A stretch of 32,264 nt of DNA, taken from assembly GCA_017620375.1 (NCBI GenBank), contig JAFZQN010000074.1, positions 1-32,264 on the forward strand. The letters are read 5' to 3'. The stretch is from Lachnospiraceae bacterium (GTDB lineage Bacteria; Bacillota; Clostridia; Lachnospirales; Lachnospiraceae). Positions 1 to 7,643 of this stretch are shown one piece after another. Both the position numbers and the translations under genes were made by a program. How positions within the stretch are numbered: the first letter of the stretch is position 1; every line of letters starts with the position of its first letter. Below the pieces are notes generated by a model. The model searched no databases. It worked only from the letters and a program-made list of their open reading frames with translations, and was not told where the DNA came from.

Positions 1-14
1 AGGAATATAAAGGT

Positions 15-191
15 ATGTATCTTCCGTCAGATCCTAATATTTTACTCAGCCTGATCAATACAAAACTGAGGGATGATTTTGCATCGCTCGATGATCTGTG
101 TAACTCGCTTGATGTAGATAAGGAAGAACTATTGAACAAACTTAAAAACGCAGGATATTCATATAATCCTGCAACAAATCAATTTGTGTAA
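15..191 (+). CDS. DUF4250 domain-containing small protein
   Basis: A 58-residue protein whose start falls just inside the window. It reads MYLPSDPNILLSLINTKLRD at the N-terminus, continues with a SLDDLCNSLDVDKEELLNKL stretch and ends NPATNQFV. This is the layout I know from DUF4250 proteins of Firmicutes: a short N-terminal strand, 'NTKLRD', an HTH-like SLDxLC...DxxEL segment and a YxxxxNQFV end. The length matches the family, so the gene appears complete. AGGA at the very edge of the window sits 10 bases before the ATG as a possible ribosome binding site. The function of the family is not known. The gene is followed by a strong terminator, so it ends its own transcript. Confidence 0.8.
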   Translation: MYLPSDPNILLSLINTKLRDDFASLDDLCNSLDVDKEELLNKLKNAGYSYNPATNQFV

Positions 192-230
192 TATAAACTT
201 TTATAATCTCCAGTAACACTAAACCTTTAA

Positions 231-260
231 AAACCGCACGCACCACGTGCGGTTTTTTTT
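231..260 (+). terminator. Intrinsic terminator after the DUF4250 gene
   Basis: A 7-bp G+C-rich stem, CCGCACG (234-240) pairing with CGTGCGG (246-252), has a 5-nt loop and is followed directly by eight T residues. It lies 40 bases after the DUF4250 stop codon. Confidence 0.93.
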
Positions 261-327
261 GACCTTACAGAATTGTAAGAAGTATCTCTTAAAATGTAAG
301 ACAAATCGATTTTGAGTAAAAACCATA

Positions 328-363
328 CGTGTTATTATGATATCGGTTCAAGGAAATAACACG
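328..363 (+). promoter_or_regulatory. 9-bp inverted repeat before the VanZ-like gene
   Basis: CGTGTTATT (328-336) and AATAACACG (355-363) are perfect inverted copies separated by 18 bases. The right arm ends next to the likely ribosome binding site (AAAGG, 364-368). The element could be an operator or a leader hairpin that affects translation of the VanZ-like gene. I found no convincing promoter hexamers here. Confidence 0.4.
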
Positions 364-380
364 AAAGGCCGGTATTTATT

Positions 381-962
381 ATGAATGTATGGTTTGAAAG
401 CATTAAAAACGGATTTAATCTTTATCTTAAGGCAGCACCTCTTGCACTTGTTGTTGCAATTGGCATCATATATATCAGAAAGTCAGCATTTAATCCTGTG
501 CATTTTTTAGGAGTACAGTGCCTGATACTATATTTATTCTGCCTCATCAATGTAGTACTCTTCCCCCTTCCCGATGCAGCTACAGCAGCTACGCTCAACG
601 GTTATACCGGACAATATGTTCCTTTCAGATTTGTTGCCGATATTGCCAAAGACAGAACTTTAGAGAGTGTACTTCAGGTCGTGTTTAACGTTATGCTTAC
701 AGTTCCCTTTGGATTCTTTTGCAAATTCATCCTGAACATGAAAAGAAGGAACATCATCATTCTGACATTCCTCCTCTCACTTACTATTGAATTAGCACAG
801 CTCACCGGATTATTCTTCATCTATCCCGGTTCTTACAGGCTCTTTGATGTTGACGATCTTATGCTCAACACACTCGGCGGATTTGCAGGTACAGTACTTG
901 CTAACTTTGTAAGCGACCTCATTCCCGATACCCGCAATGTGTCTATCGCTCTTATATCATGA
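381..962 (+). CDS. VanZ-like family membrane protein
   Basis: A 193-residue integral membrane protein with about four or five hydrophobic segments. Family signatures are visible in order: NVMLTVPFGFF (N-x5-P-x-G), a later SLTIELAQL segment (S-x2-IE-x2-Q), and RLFDVDDLMLNTLGGFAGTV (R-x2-D-x2-D-x3-N-x2-G-x3-G). These are the conserved blocks of VanZ-like proteins. The founding VanZ gives low-level teicoplanin resistance, but most homologues outside van clusters have no known role, and no vanA or vanB genes are seen here. The putative ribosome binding site AAAGG is about 12 bases from the ATG, a loose spacing. The last 6 bases overlap the end of the converging aminopeptidase gene. Confidence 0.85.
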   Translation: MNVWFESIKNGFNLYLKAAPLALVVAIGIIYIRKSAFNPVHFLGVQCLILYLFCLINVVLFPLPDAATAATLNGYTGQYVPFRFVADIAKDRTLESVLQVVFNVMLTVPFGFFCKFILNMKRRNIIILTFLLSLTIELAQLTGLFFIYPGSYRLFDVDDLMLNTLGGFAGTVLANFVSDLIPDTRNVSIALIS

Positions 963-2315
963 GAAAAACGCGGTAATGAGTTTTACCAGCTCGTCCTGGT
1001 CGGATGCACCCATGAGCTCGCGTGCGGAATGCATGGCAAGGATCGGTACTCCGATATCTACCGTGTACATGGGTAGATGCGATGAAATGATGGGACCTAA
1101 AGTGCCACCTCCCGGCATATCGGAGTTATTAACAAACTTCTTATACTTTATGCCGTATTTATCGCAGAGCTGCTGGAGGCTTGCCACTGCCACACCGTCG
1201 TAGGTGTAACGCTGGTTGGCGGAAAGCTTGAGAGTTACGCCGTCTCCCATACGCATATTGTTGACGGGATCGTATTTCTCGCCCTTTGCGGGATGGAGTG
1301 CATGAGCTACATCCACGCTTAAGAGGAAACCGTTTCTTAAGTCGGTATCAAGTGTGATCTCATCTGCATTTTTAAGTCCTGCAGAGCTCTTATATATTTT
1401 CCTGAGTATCAGTCTTAACAGCTCAGAATCGGCTCCCTGCTTTGTCTCGGAGCCTATTTCTTCGTTATCAAAGAGGGCGATAAGGTTGATGGAACTCTCT
1501 GTTTTATTGTTTGATTTCTTTTGAGACACATCAGTCTTTTGAGAATCTATCAAGCCTTCTACAAGAGCTAAACATGATGTGATATTATCCAGTCTCGGAG
1601 ATGAAAGCATCTCGCGGTCAAGGCCGATAAATGCAGGTTCTTCAGCGTTATAAACTATGAGGTCAAAGTCAAGGATGCTCTCCTTTTTCTCCTTGATCTC
1701 CTTTGCAAGCATATCGATAAAGTAAGAATTCTTATTAAGCTTATCATTCAGCATGCCGAGCAGAGGGAGCATGTCATTCTGCTTGGTGAGCTTTACACCT
1801 TCATTTACTTCACGGTTGTAATGAACCGCAAGGTTAGGGATGGTCAGCACCGGACGCTTAAAATCCACTATGATCTCACGGGGTGCATATATATCATCGC
1901 TCTTAAGAAGCACGCGACCGGCTATGGATAAAGGTCTGTCCAGCCAGGTATTAAGTATCGGGCCACCGTAAACTTCAGTATTTACACGAAGGTAACCTCT
2001 CTGCTCAAGCTCTGCTACAGGCTTTATATGCAGACAGGGGAAATCCGTATGAGCGGCTGCAATGTGAATCGATCCGTTCTTTTTGTTTGAATTATCTTTA
2101 CGTTTTGCAGGTACATTGAATGCAAACAATGAGGTCTTAAACGGGATCACATAATATTTCCCGCCCTGTTCTATCTTCCAGTCTTCACTCAGTAGCAGGG
2201 CTTTGTAGCCTGCAGCTTCCAAGAGCTTTCTTGACTCCTCAACTGTATGGTATGGTGATACTGCTTTTTTTATAAAATCAGCAAGTCTCTTTGACGCGTT
2301 ATTTTTTGTAGGCAT
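957..2315 (-). CDS. M18 family aminopeptidase
   Basis: A 452-residue zinc metallopeptidase that should remove N-terminal residues (acidic ones in characterised aspartyl aminopeptidases) in the cytoplasm; no signal peptide is seen. Metal-binding and catalytic landmarks of M18 are present: AAHTDFPCLHIKP (His89, Asp91), RLDN (Asp243), LFDNEEIGSETKQGAD (Asp283, Glu285-Glu286), SVDVAHALHP (Asp335) and the C-terminal ILAMHSARE (His429). The length is normal for the family. The start is supported by AAAGGAG located 8 bases upstream of the ATG. It follows the DUF4143 ATPase by 14 bases on the same strand and may be co-transcribed with it. Exact substrate preference cannot be read from sequence. Confidence 0.93.
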   Translation of the reverse strand: MPTKNNASKRLADFIKKAVSPYHTVEESRKLLEAAGYKALLLSEDWKIEQGGKYYVIPFKTSLFAFNVPAKRKDNSNKKNGSIHIAAAHTDFPCLHIKPVAELEQRGYLRVNTEVYGGPILNTWLDRPLSIAGRVLLKSDDIYAPREIIVDFKRPVLTIPNLAVHYNREVNEGVKLTKQNDMLPLLGMLNDKLNKNSYFIDMLAKEIKEKKESILDFDLIVYNAEEPAFIGLDREMLSSPRLDNITSCLALVEGLIDSQKTDVSQKKSNNKTESSINLIALFDNEEIGSETKQGADSELLRLILRKIYKSSAGLKNADEITLDTDLRNGFLLSVDVAHALHPAKGEKYDPVNNMRMGDGVTLKLSANQRYTYDGVAVASLQQLCDKYGIKYKKFVNNSDMPGGGTLGPIISSHLPMYTVDIGVPILAMHSARELMGASDQDELVKLITAFFS

Positions 2316-2329
2316 ATCGTACTCCTTTT

Positions 2330-3652
2330 CTACATATATTCACATATTCTATATACCAGATAAAGCGGTAAACTATATGTTTCCGTATTTTCAACCATGT
2401 TTTTACCAATATTCTTAAGTGAAAACTTAAAACCAACAGGCGGTGAATATTTTTTAGCAAACTGCCTATAACTCTTAGCCATGGTATTATCAGCGGCTTT
2501 TACCTCTATCGGGATTATTTCGCCATGGTATTCTGAAATAAGATCAAGTTCAGCCGTATTTCCTGACCGCCAAAACCACGCCGGAAGCTCCTGTTTGATA
2601 AGTTCACACAATACGTAGTTTTCAGCCATCGCACCCTTAAACTTTTGATACAGGTCTGATTCCTCAAGGATGGTTTTATAATATATCCCGGCTTTACACC
2701 GCATTAAACCTATATCAGAAAAATACAGTTTAAAATATTCCGCATCCGCGGTACTCGAAAGAGGTATCTCAGGCTTTTCAACCTTATCAAGCTTATGGAC
2801 AAGTCCCGCATCTATAAGCCATTGTACGGATGTTTCAAGCTCTTTCGCCCTTGCCCCCTGTTTTACCCTTGAAAAAATAAACTTATTGTTTTCTTTAGCC
2901 AACTGTTCCGGCATACAATCAAGTATAGCCCTTAAATTTTGTAGTTCGTCCTTTGGCGCATGCTTCACAAGGTCATCGCTGTAATCCCTTATTATGTTAT
3001 TCTGTATTTTCTCCACACTGTCAAAATCATGATTATCTATCCAGTCCTGCACTACCTCGGGCATCCCGCCGACTATATAATATTTTTTTAAATAATCCTC
3101 CAACGGAGTGGTAAACAATCCGGGAAGTTCTGCAGACTTATCATATTTTTCCAATCCGGTAATATACTTCTCCCCGCCGTCAGCCACAACAAATTCCCTA
3201 AAACTCAGCGGAAACATTCTAAGTCTGTCAACTTTCCCGACCGGAAATGAAACTTCGTTTGACCTCAAAGCAACTCCAAGCAGTGACCCCGCAGCGATCA
3301 GATGAAGATCTCTTTTCTTTTCACAAAAATACTTTAACGAAGTGATCGCTTTAGGACATACCTGGATCTCATCGAATACAAGCAAAGTGGATCCAACCGT
3401 GATCTTTTTATTTAAAATAAGGCTGCCCAAGGCATCAAGTATCCTGTCCGTATCAAAATTATATTCAAAAATGTCCCCTGCTTCGGGAGTTTCTTCAAAA
3501 TTAATATACGCTACGTCTTTAAAGAAAAGATTACCGAATTCCAAGATAGACGAAGTTTTTCCGCACTGACGGACCCCTGTCAAAATCAGCGGTTTACGTT
3601 TTTTATTATTTTTCCAGCTTACAAGTTTTTCTATAATATCTCGTTTTATCAT
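2330..3652 (-). CDS. AAA ATPase with DUF4143 / PD-(D/E)XK-like C-terminus
   Basis: A 440-residue P-loop protein. Walker A is GVRQCGKTS (about residues 26-34) and Walker B is LLVFDEIQ (Asp94-Glu95). SLLGVAL near 123-129 and FPLSFREF at 147-154 are typical of this ATPase group. The C-terminal domain carries ENYVLCEL and a nuclease-fold-like AELDL...PIEVK set (Asp370, Glu383, Lys385). The DUF4143 family is widespread in anaerobes and its biological role is unknown; a link to mobile elements or stress has been suggested only by context. An upstream in-frame TTG would extend the protein by four residues, but GGAGAG at 3656-3661 is a ribosome binding site for the ATG at 3652, so I place the start there. 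It has its own promoter and three direct repeats upstream. Confidence 0.9.
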   Translation of the reverse strand: MIKRDIIEKLVSWKNNKKRKPLILTGVRQCGKTSSILEFGNLFFKDVAYINFEETPEAGDIFEYNFDTDRILDALGSLILNKKITVGSTLLVFDEIQVCPKAITSLKYFCEKKRDLHLIAAGSLLGVALRSNEVSFPVGKVDRLRMFPLSFREFVVADGGEKYITGLEKYDKSAELPGLFTTPLEDYLKKYYIVGGMPEVVQDWIDNHDFDSVEKIQNNIIRDYSDDLVKHAPKDELQNLRAILDCMPEQLAKENNKFIFSRVKQGARAKELETSVQWLIDAGLVHKLDKVEKPEIPLSSTADAEYFKLYFSDIGLMRCKAGIYYKTILEESDLYQKFKGAMAENYVLCELIKQELPAWFWRSGNTAELDLISEYHGEIIPIEVKAADNTMAKSYRQFAKKYSPPVGFKFSLKNIGKNMVENTETYSLPLYLVYRICEYM

Positions 3653-3690
3653 AGTCTCTCCCAATCCGGAATCAATGCCCCTTTTCTTTT

Positions 3691-3719
3691 ATAATATGTC
3701 CGGGAAAGCAAAAAGTCAA
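3691..3719 (-). promoter_or_regulatory. Sigma-A-type promoter of the DUF4143 ATPase gene
   Basis: On the minus strand TTGACT (3714-3719) and TATTAT (3691-3696) are separated by exactly 17 bases, 39 bases upstream of the ATPase ATG. This is close to the consensus for vegetative sigma factor. Confidence 0.8.
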
Positions 3720-3729
3720 GGGCGAATTA

Positions 3730-3816
3730 CATTTTTTCATATGTATTTTTGTATTTTATATATTTTTACATATGTATTTTTGTGATATTTTGCATTTTTT
3801 CATATGTATTTTTGTA
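3730..3816 (-). repeat. Three phased direct repeats upstream of the ATPase promoter
   Basis: CATATGTATTTTTGT occurs three times without mismatch, at 3738-3752, 3769-3783 and 3801-3815, that is every 31 and 32 bases. Copies 1 and 3 extend to a perfect 24-bp match (3730-3753 and 3793-3816); copy 2 is a close relative over the same span. The array starts 11 bases upstream of the -35 element. The even spacing of about three helical turns suggests binding of a protein on one face of the DNA, though A+T-rich bending DNA is an alternative. Confidence 0.75.
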
Positions 3817-3825
3817 AAGGATGTA

Positions 3826-3853
3826 AAAACAGGGCAGCCCCCACGGACTGCCC
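3826..3853 (-). terminator. Terminator of the thiamine operon
   Basis: GGGCAG (3832-3837) pairs with CTGCCC (3848-3853). On the minus strand the stem is followed by TGTTTTTA. It lies about 60 bases after the tenA stop codon and before the ATPase promoter. Confidence 0.7.
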
Positions 3854-3910
3854 CCACTAAACTTTGGAACTTTGAAAATATTTTGGAAATCCCTATACAG
3901 GTCTTATAAA

Positions 3911-4558
3911 TTACAAAACATCCCAGAATTTGTTTTCAAACTCGGCACAGGTCTTAAAAATATTACATAATGTTTCCTTTGTCTTATCATCTAAATCGGC
4001 GGTTATCCTGTCTTCTATACCTTTCCAAGTCTCGTTTGTATCCACATATTCCTTGGATGTGTATGCGTCAAACCAGAACTTATACTGCGATCTTTCTATC
4101 TTTTTCCCATAATTATCATACAGAGTTTTACCCAAATATGCATAATTCCAGCAGCACTGAAGCAGTGCAGTGAATCCTCCCAAAAGTCCGGTATTGTCGA
4201 TCGTTTCATTATAGAAGTTTATGTAATCGGTTATCACCCGGTTCTTACCGACAGTTTTTATGTCTTCTTCCGTTATTCCGAGTTTTTTCATAGCAGGGAG
4301 ATGCACGTTGTCTATTTCAAACATTGTAACATCTACTGCCAACTTTAAAAAGCTGTCAACTTCACTATCATCAGACAGTTCTAACAATCTTTCAAGGATT
4401 TTTTTATAGTCAAGAAGGTAATAGTAGTCCTGAAGCATATACCATTTGTATCTGTCGCCATCCATCGTACCGTCTGCCATCTTGATCAGGAATTCCTTTT
4501 TTGATGCCTGCTCCCAAAGTGCTTCTACCTGTGTATATAAAATATCCGTTATTTTCAT
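3911..4558 (-). CDS. tenA: TenA/thiaminase II family protein
   Basis: A 215-residue all-helical protein of the TenA type. Such enzymes hydrolyse aminopyrimidine products of thiamine breakdown to return HMP for thiamine synthesis. Residues at the positions known to be catalytic in Bacillus TenA can be seen: Asp44 (LQDYYYL), a Cys pair at 135-136 (LLQCCWNY), Tyr166 (WFDAYTS) and Glu207 (AEFENKFW). Another reading would start at an in-frame GTG 18 bases upstream, but the AAGGAG at 4568-4573 that serves the ATG overlaps that codon, so the ATG at 4558 is preferred. It is the last gene of the riboswitch-controlled thiamine operon, 18 bases after the methyltransferase gene. Confidence 0.87.
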   Translation of the reverse strand: MKITDILYTQVEALWEQASKKEFLIKMADGTMDGDRYKWYMLQDYYYLLDYKKILERLLELSDDSEVDSFLKLAVDVTMFEIDNVHLPAMKKLGITEEDIKTVGKNRVITDYINFYNETIDNTGLLGGFTALLQCCWNYAYLGKTLYDNYGKKIERSQYKFWFDAYTSKEYVDTNETWKGIEDRITADLDDKTKETLCNIFKTCAEFENKFWDVL

Positions 4559-4576
4559 TTGTCCGTTCTCCTTCAC

Positions 4577-5275
4577 TTATTTTTCTGCGATAATAGCAAC
4601 ATAGCCACCACTCTTGTAACCTTCAGAGACCTCTTCGGGCTCTTCATTGGTGTACATAGGGTTCTTAATAAGTGTCTGATAGAACTTAAAATTTTTTATT
4701 CCGAGGTCCTTTAATACGTTGATCTTTTCTTCCGTAGTATGCCATACACCTGAAGATGCAAGTGCTAGAGGATAAGGGAGTTCCGGCATAGCGCCCTCAA
4801 GATATTCATGATCGTATGTATTTAAGCTCTTTCCTAAAAGGTACATGAAACCAAACGCACTTTCCTTCGGAACATCAAGAAGGATCAGTTTACCATTTTT
4901 CTTGATAGCTTTTAAACATTTCTCATATACAGGTACGAGATCCTCCATGTAACTGGAACTGCCGTTGAAATAAATGATATCATAAGACTCATCCTTAAGA
5001 TCAACATCTTCTATAAGGCCGTATTTGATAACCTTTACTCCACGTTTTTCAGCTATTCTTCCCATGTCTTCAGAAGGCTCGATACCGTCGATATTAGAAC
5101 TGTCAATGTAACTTTCAAAAAGTCCGCTGCCACATCCTACTGATAACAGTTTTTTCCCACTTATATCTCCAAGGACCTTTTCAAAGAGTCTTAACTCACT
5201 TGTGAAAAGATTCTCGTTTTTCATGAACCACTCATCATATTTATCTGCGTATCCGTCAAATTTCTGTTTTCCCAT
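4577..5275 (-). CDS. Class I SAM-dependent methyltransferase
   Basis: A 232-residue protein with the Rossmann-type SAM-binding motif I, LLSVGCGSGLFESY (about residues 43-56), an acidic residue after the next strand (GIEPSEDM), and DIIYFNGSSSYMEDL as the motif IV region followed by LILLDVP. It belongs to the broad methyltransferase type 11/25 group. The substrate cannot be inferred from the sequence. It sits inside the thiamine salvage operon, 17 bases after thiD and 18 bases before tenA, with a good AGGAG site before its ATG, so it should be expressed under TPP control. A methyltransferase is not a standard step of thiamine salvage, which makes its place here odd. Confidence 0.85.
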   Translation of the reverse strand: MGKQKFDGYADKYDEWFMKNENLFTSELRLFEKVLGDISGKKLLSVGCGSGLFESYIDSSNIDGIEPSEDMGRIAEKRGVKVIKYGLIEDVDLKDESYDIIYFNGSSSYMEDLVPVYEKCLKAIKKNGKLILLDVPKESAFGFMYLLGKSLNTYDHEYLEGAMPELPYPLALASSGVWHTTEEKINVLKDLGIKNFKFYQTLIKNPMYTNEEPEEVSEGYKSGGYVAIIAEK

Positions 5276-5292
5276 ATTATTACTCTCCTATA

Positions 5293-6096
5293 TTATACAA
5301 ATCTTCCTGTAAGATCGAAATTATGCTGCATCGGGCCGCTGCCTTTTCCAAGATCGAGCATGGCAGCCAACGCACCTGATATATACTCTTTTGCTTTTCT
5401 TACTGCATCTTCCAAACTGAGTCCTTTGGCAAGGTTTGATGCTATGGCTGATGACAGTGTACAGCCGGTTCCGTGAGTATTGGGATTATTGATCCTTTTA
5501 CCCTCAAACCATACAAACTTGTTATCACTGCCACCTCTGTATAGAAGGTCATTTGCATCGTTTACTGTATGTCCGCCTTTAAGCAAGACCGCACAGTTAT
5601 ATTTAGTGCCTATAAACTCTGCTGCTTTCTGCATCTGATCTACGTTTTTGATCTCCATACCTGACAAGATCTCTGCCTCAGGAATATTAGGGGTGGTTAC
5701 GGTTGCTATGGGGAGTAAAACTGATGTCAGTGTATCGATGGCCTCATCCTGTAAAAGTTTAGAACCACTCGTTGCCACCATGACCGGGTCTACCACTATG
5801 TTTTTTGCTCCGTAGAATTTCAACCTCTCGGCTATAACCCGTATAAGGTCTGATGAAGATACCATTCCTATTTTTACCGCATCGGGAAATATATCTTCAA
5901 ATACTGCATCTAACTGTTGCTTAAGGAATTCCGGTGTAACCTCCGAAATAGCTCTAACGCCGGTCGTGTTCTGGGCAGTGAGTGCCGTAATGGCGGTCAT
6001 CCCATATACACCATTCATAGTCATGGTTTTAAGATCTGCTTGAATACCGGCGCCTCCGCAGGAATCACTTCCAGCGATTGATAATACTGTTTTCAT
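5293..6096 (-). CDS. thiD: Hydroxymethylpyrimidine/phosphomethylpyrimidine kinase
   Basis: A 267-residue ribokinase-fold enzyme that phosphorylates HMP and then HMP-phosphate, giving the pyrimidine half of thiamine. The N-terminus TVLSIAGSDSCGGAGIQADL is diagnostic, and GVYGMTAITALTAQNT follows it. The central VDPVMVATSG and the C-terminal NTHGTGCTLSSAIASNLAKG (anion hole and catalytic Cys) are present. Length is normal. The GAAAGGAC ribosome site lies before the ATG. It is the fourth gene of the operon, after a 79-bp gap from thiE that contains no clear terminator. Confidence 0.97.
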   Translation of the reverse strand: MKTVLSIAGSDSCGGAGIQADLKTMTMNGVYGMTAITALTAQNTTGVRAISEVTPEFLKQQLDAVFEDIFPDAVKIGMVSSSDLIRVIAERLKFYGAKNIVVDPVMVATSGSKLLQDEAIDTLTSVLLPIATVTTPNIPEAEILSGMEIKNVDQMQKAAEFIGTKYNCAVLLKGGHTVNDANDLLYRGGSDNKFVWFEGKRINNPNTHGTGCTLSSAIASNLAKGLSLEDAVRKAKEYISGALAAMLDLGKGSGPMQHNFDLTGRFV

Positions 6097-6175
6097 AAAA
6101 TAGTCCTTTCATATAGTATTATTTTTATTAAGCGATCCAAGGTGGTGCCCCCGATGAACCGCTGTAATGCACTTT

Positions 6176-6811
6176 TTATAGATTTAATTTTTTAGACATA
6201 GCTGCCGACAACTCTTCTGCTGCCTTCTTAGGGTCTTCAGCCTTCATTACGGCTGATACTACACAGACTCCGGCAATGGGAATATTTTTTAATACATCTA
6301 TATTATCCTTATTTAACCCGCCGATGGCATTTACCGGGATAGGAACTGCATGACATATCTTATCAAGCATTTCGGTGGAAGTAAGTATGGTTTTTACCTT
6401 CGTAGTAGTAGGATAGATTGCTCCGACTCCCAGATAATCAGCACCCTGTTCATAAGCTTCTGTAGCCTGTTCAATGGTCTTTGCCGTAGCTCCGATTATC
6501 TTATCCGAACCCCAGAGTTTTCTTGCAATATGTATAGGCAGATCGCTCTGTCCCAGATGAACGCCTTCCGTATCTGCCGCCATAGCGATATCAAGGCGAT
6601 CATCAATTATTAAGGGAACATTATACTGCATAGTCAGTTCATGCACAGCCCTTGCAAGCTCCAGGTACTCTCTGGTCGTTCTTTCTTTTTCTCTAAGCTG
6701 TACCAAGGTAACTCCACCGTCAAGTGCAGCTTTTACGCGTCTTAAAAATTCATCTTTCTCATATAGTGTACTGTCTGTTATAAAATACAGTCTCGAATTG
6801 AAGTCTTTCAT
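6176..6811 (-). CDS. thiE: Thiamine phosphate synthase
   Basis: A 211-residue TIM-barrel enzyme that joins HMP-diphosphate and thiazole phosphate to thiamine phosphate. Family motifs are in order: LYFITDS at the N-terminus, TLVQLREK (36-42), PLIIDDRLDIA, GVHLGQSDLP, IIGATAKT, GADYLGVGAIYPTTTK and NAIGGL followed by a phosphate-binding GVCVVSAVM segment. The length is standard. It lies 19 bases after thiM and shares the riboswitch-controlled transcript. Confidence 0.97.
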   Translation of the reverse strand: MKDFNSRLYFITDSTLYEKDEFLRRVKAALDGGVTLVQLREKERTTREYLELARAVHELTMQYNVPLIIDDRLDIAMAADTEGVHLGQSDLPIHIARKLWGSDKIIGATAKTIEQATEAYEQGADYLGVGAIYPTTTKVKTILTSTEMLDKICHAVPIPVNAIGGLNKDNIDVLKNIPIAGVCVVSAVMKAEDPKKAAEELSAAMSKKLNL

Positions 6812-6830
6812 ATATAGCCTTTCTGTGGAT

Positions 6831-7643
6831 TTATACCCTTTGATCTACCTTCTGCATTCTTAATATCTCTTCATCCGTAACAGTCGAAAGCCTGTCCAAA
6901 AGATTTACCATAAATGTACCGCTGCCTTTTTCCGTCACAGCAAGTTCTCCGCATACTCCAAACATTACGGATGCAGCTACCGCTGCTTCATATCCGTCAG
7001 CTACAGAAAGGAAAGCCGTACACAACGCACCCAGCATACACCCTGTTCCGGTGACGGTCGCCAACTGAGGACTTCCGTTTTTTACATATGTTACTCTCCT
7101 ACCGTCGGTAATGATGTCCGTTGCCCCGCTGGCAAGTATTGTAGTTTGTAACGTGCCTGCAAGTTCAATGGCAGCTTTTTCTGCTTCTTCCACTGTCAAA
7201 GATACGTCCGCATCCACTCCGCTTGCAGAATACTCCTGACGATAAAGAGCGTAAATTTCTGAGTAATTGCCTTTTATTACTGTCGGTATTGATTCATTTA
7301 TCAGTAATAATGCATAATCTCTTCTCGTTTTAAGACATGCGATCCCACAAACATCCAGAACAGATCTTAGATTATTTTTCCCGGCTTCTTTTGCAGAGAT
7401 AAGCATGGATTCTTTTCTGGCATCAGTGATATTTCCAAGATTAAGCATCAACGCACCGGCACTTTTTGTAATGATAGCAGCCTCTTCGGGATGTTCAGCC
7501 ATAATCGGCCTGGCACCCGTGGACAGTATCGTATTTGCGCACTGGTTTATTGATATGGGATTGGTTATACAATGTATCAGCGGATGTAACTCCCTGACCT
7601 TTTTTCTGCAGTCTAAAATCAATTGGATTACCTCATTTTTCAA
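6831..7643 (-). CDS. thiM: Hydroxyethylthiazole kinase
   Basis: A 270-residue ribokinase-like enzyme phosphorylating 4-methyl-5-hydroxyethylthiazole, the salvaged half of thiamine. Recognisable blocks are PLIHCITNPISINQCAN, GARPIMAEHPEE, ALMLNLGN, the GNYSEI segment and VTGTGCMLGALCTAFL with the conserved Cys. No in-frame ATG exists near the start. The TTG at 7643 overlaps the thiW end by 11 bases but has only a distant ribosome site. A second TTG at 7622, 7 bases after GAGGT, would leave 14 residues before HCITN and may be the true start. The overlap points to translational coupling with thiW, the partner that imports the substrate. Confidence 0.95.
   Translation of the reverse strand: MKNEVIQLILDCRKKVRELHPLIHCITNPISINQCANTILSTGARPIMAEHPEEAAIITKSAGALMLNLGNITDARKESMLISAKEAGKNNLRSVLDVCGIACLKTRRDYALLLINESIPTVIKGNYSEIYALYRQEYSASGVDADVSLTVEEAEKAAIELAGTLQTTILASGATDIITDGRRVTYVKNGSPQLATVTGTGCMLGALCTAFLSVADGYEAAVAASVMFGVCGELAVTEKGSGTFMVNLLDRLSTVTDEEILRMQKVDQRV

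Noticed and set aside
381-962. Glycopeptide resistance gene
   Set aside because: Only the general VanZ-like pattern is present; no vanH, vanA, vanX or regulator genes occur, so a resistance call is not justified.
937-1203. Small plus-strand gene after the VanZ-like gene
   Set aside because: It is antisense to the conserved C-terminus of the M18 aminopeptidase and has no supporting motif.
3730-3816. CRISPR array
   Set aside because: The repeats are spaced 31-32 bases, leaving only 7-8 bases between 24-base units; only three copies exist and no cas genes are near.
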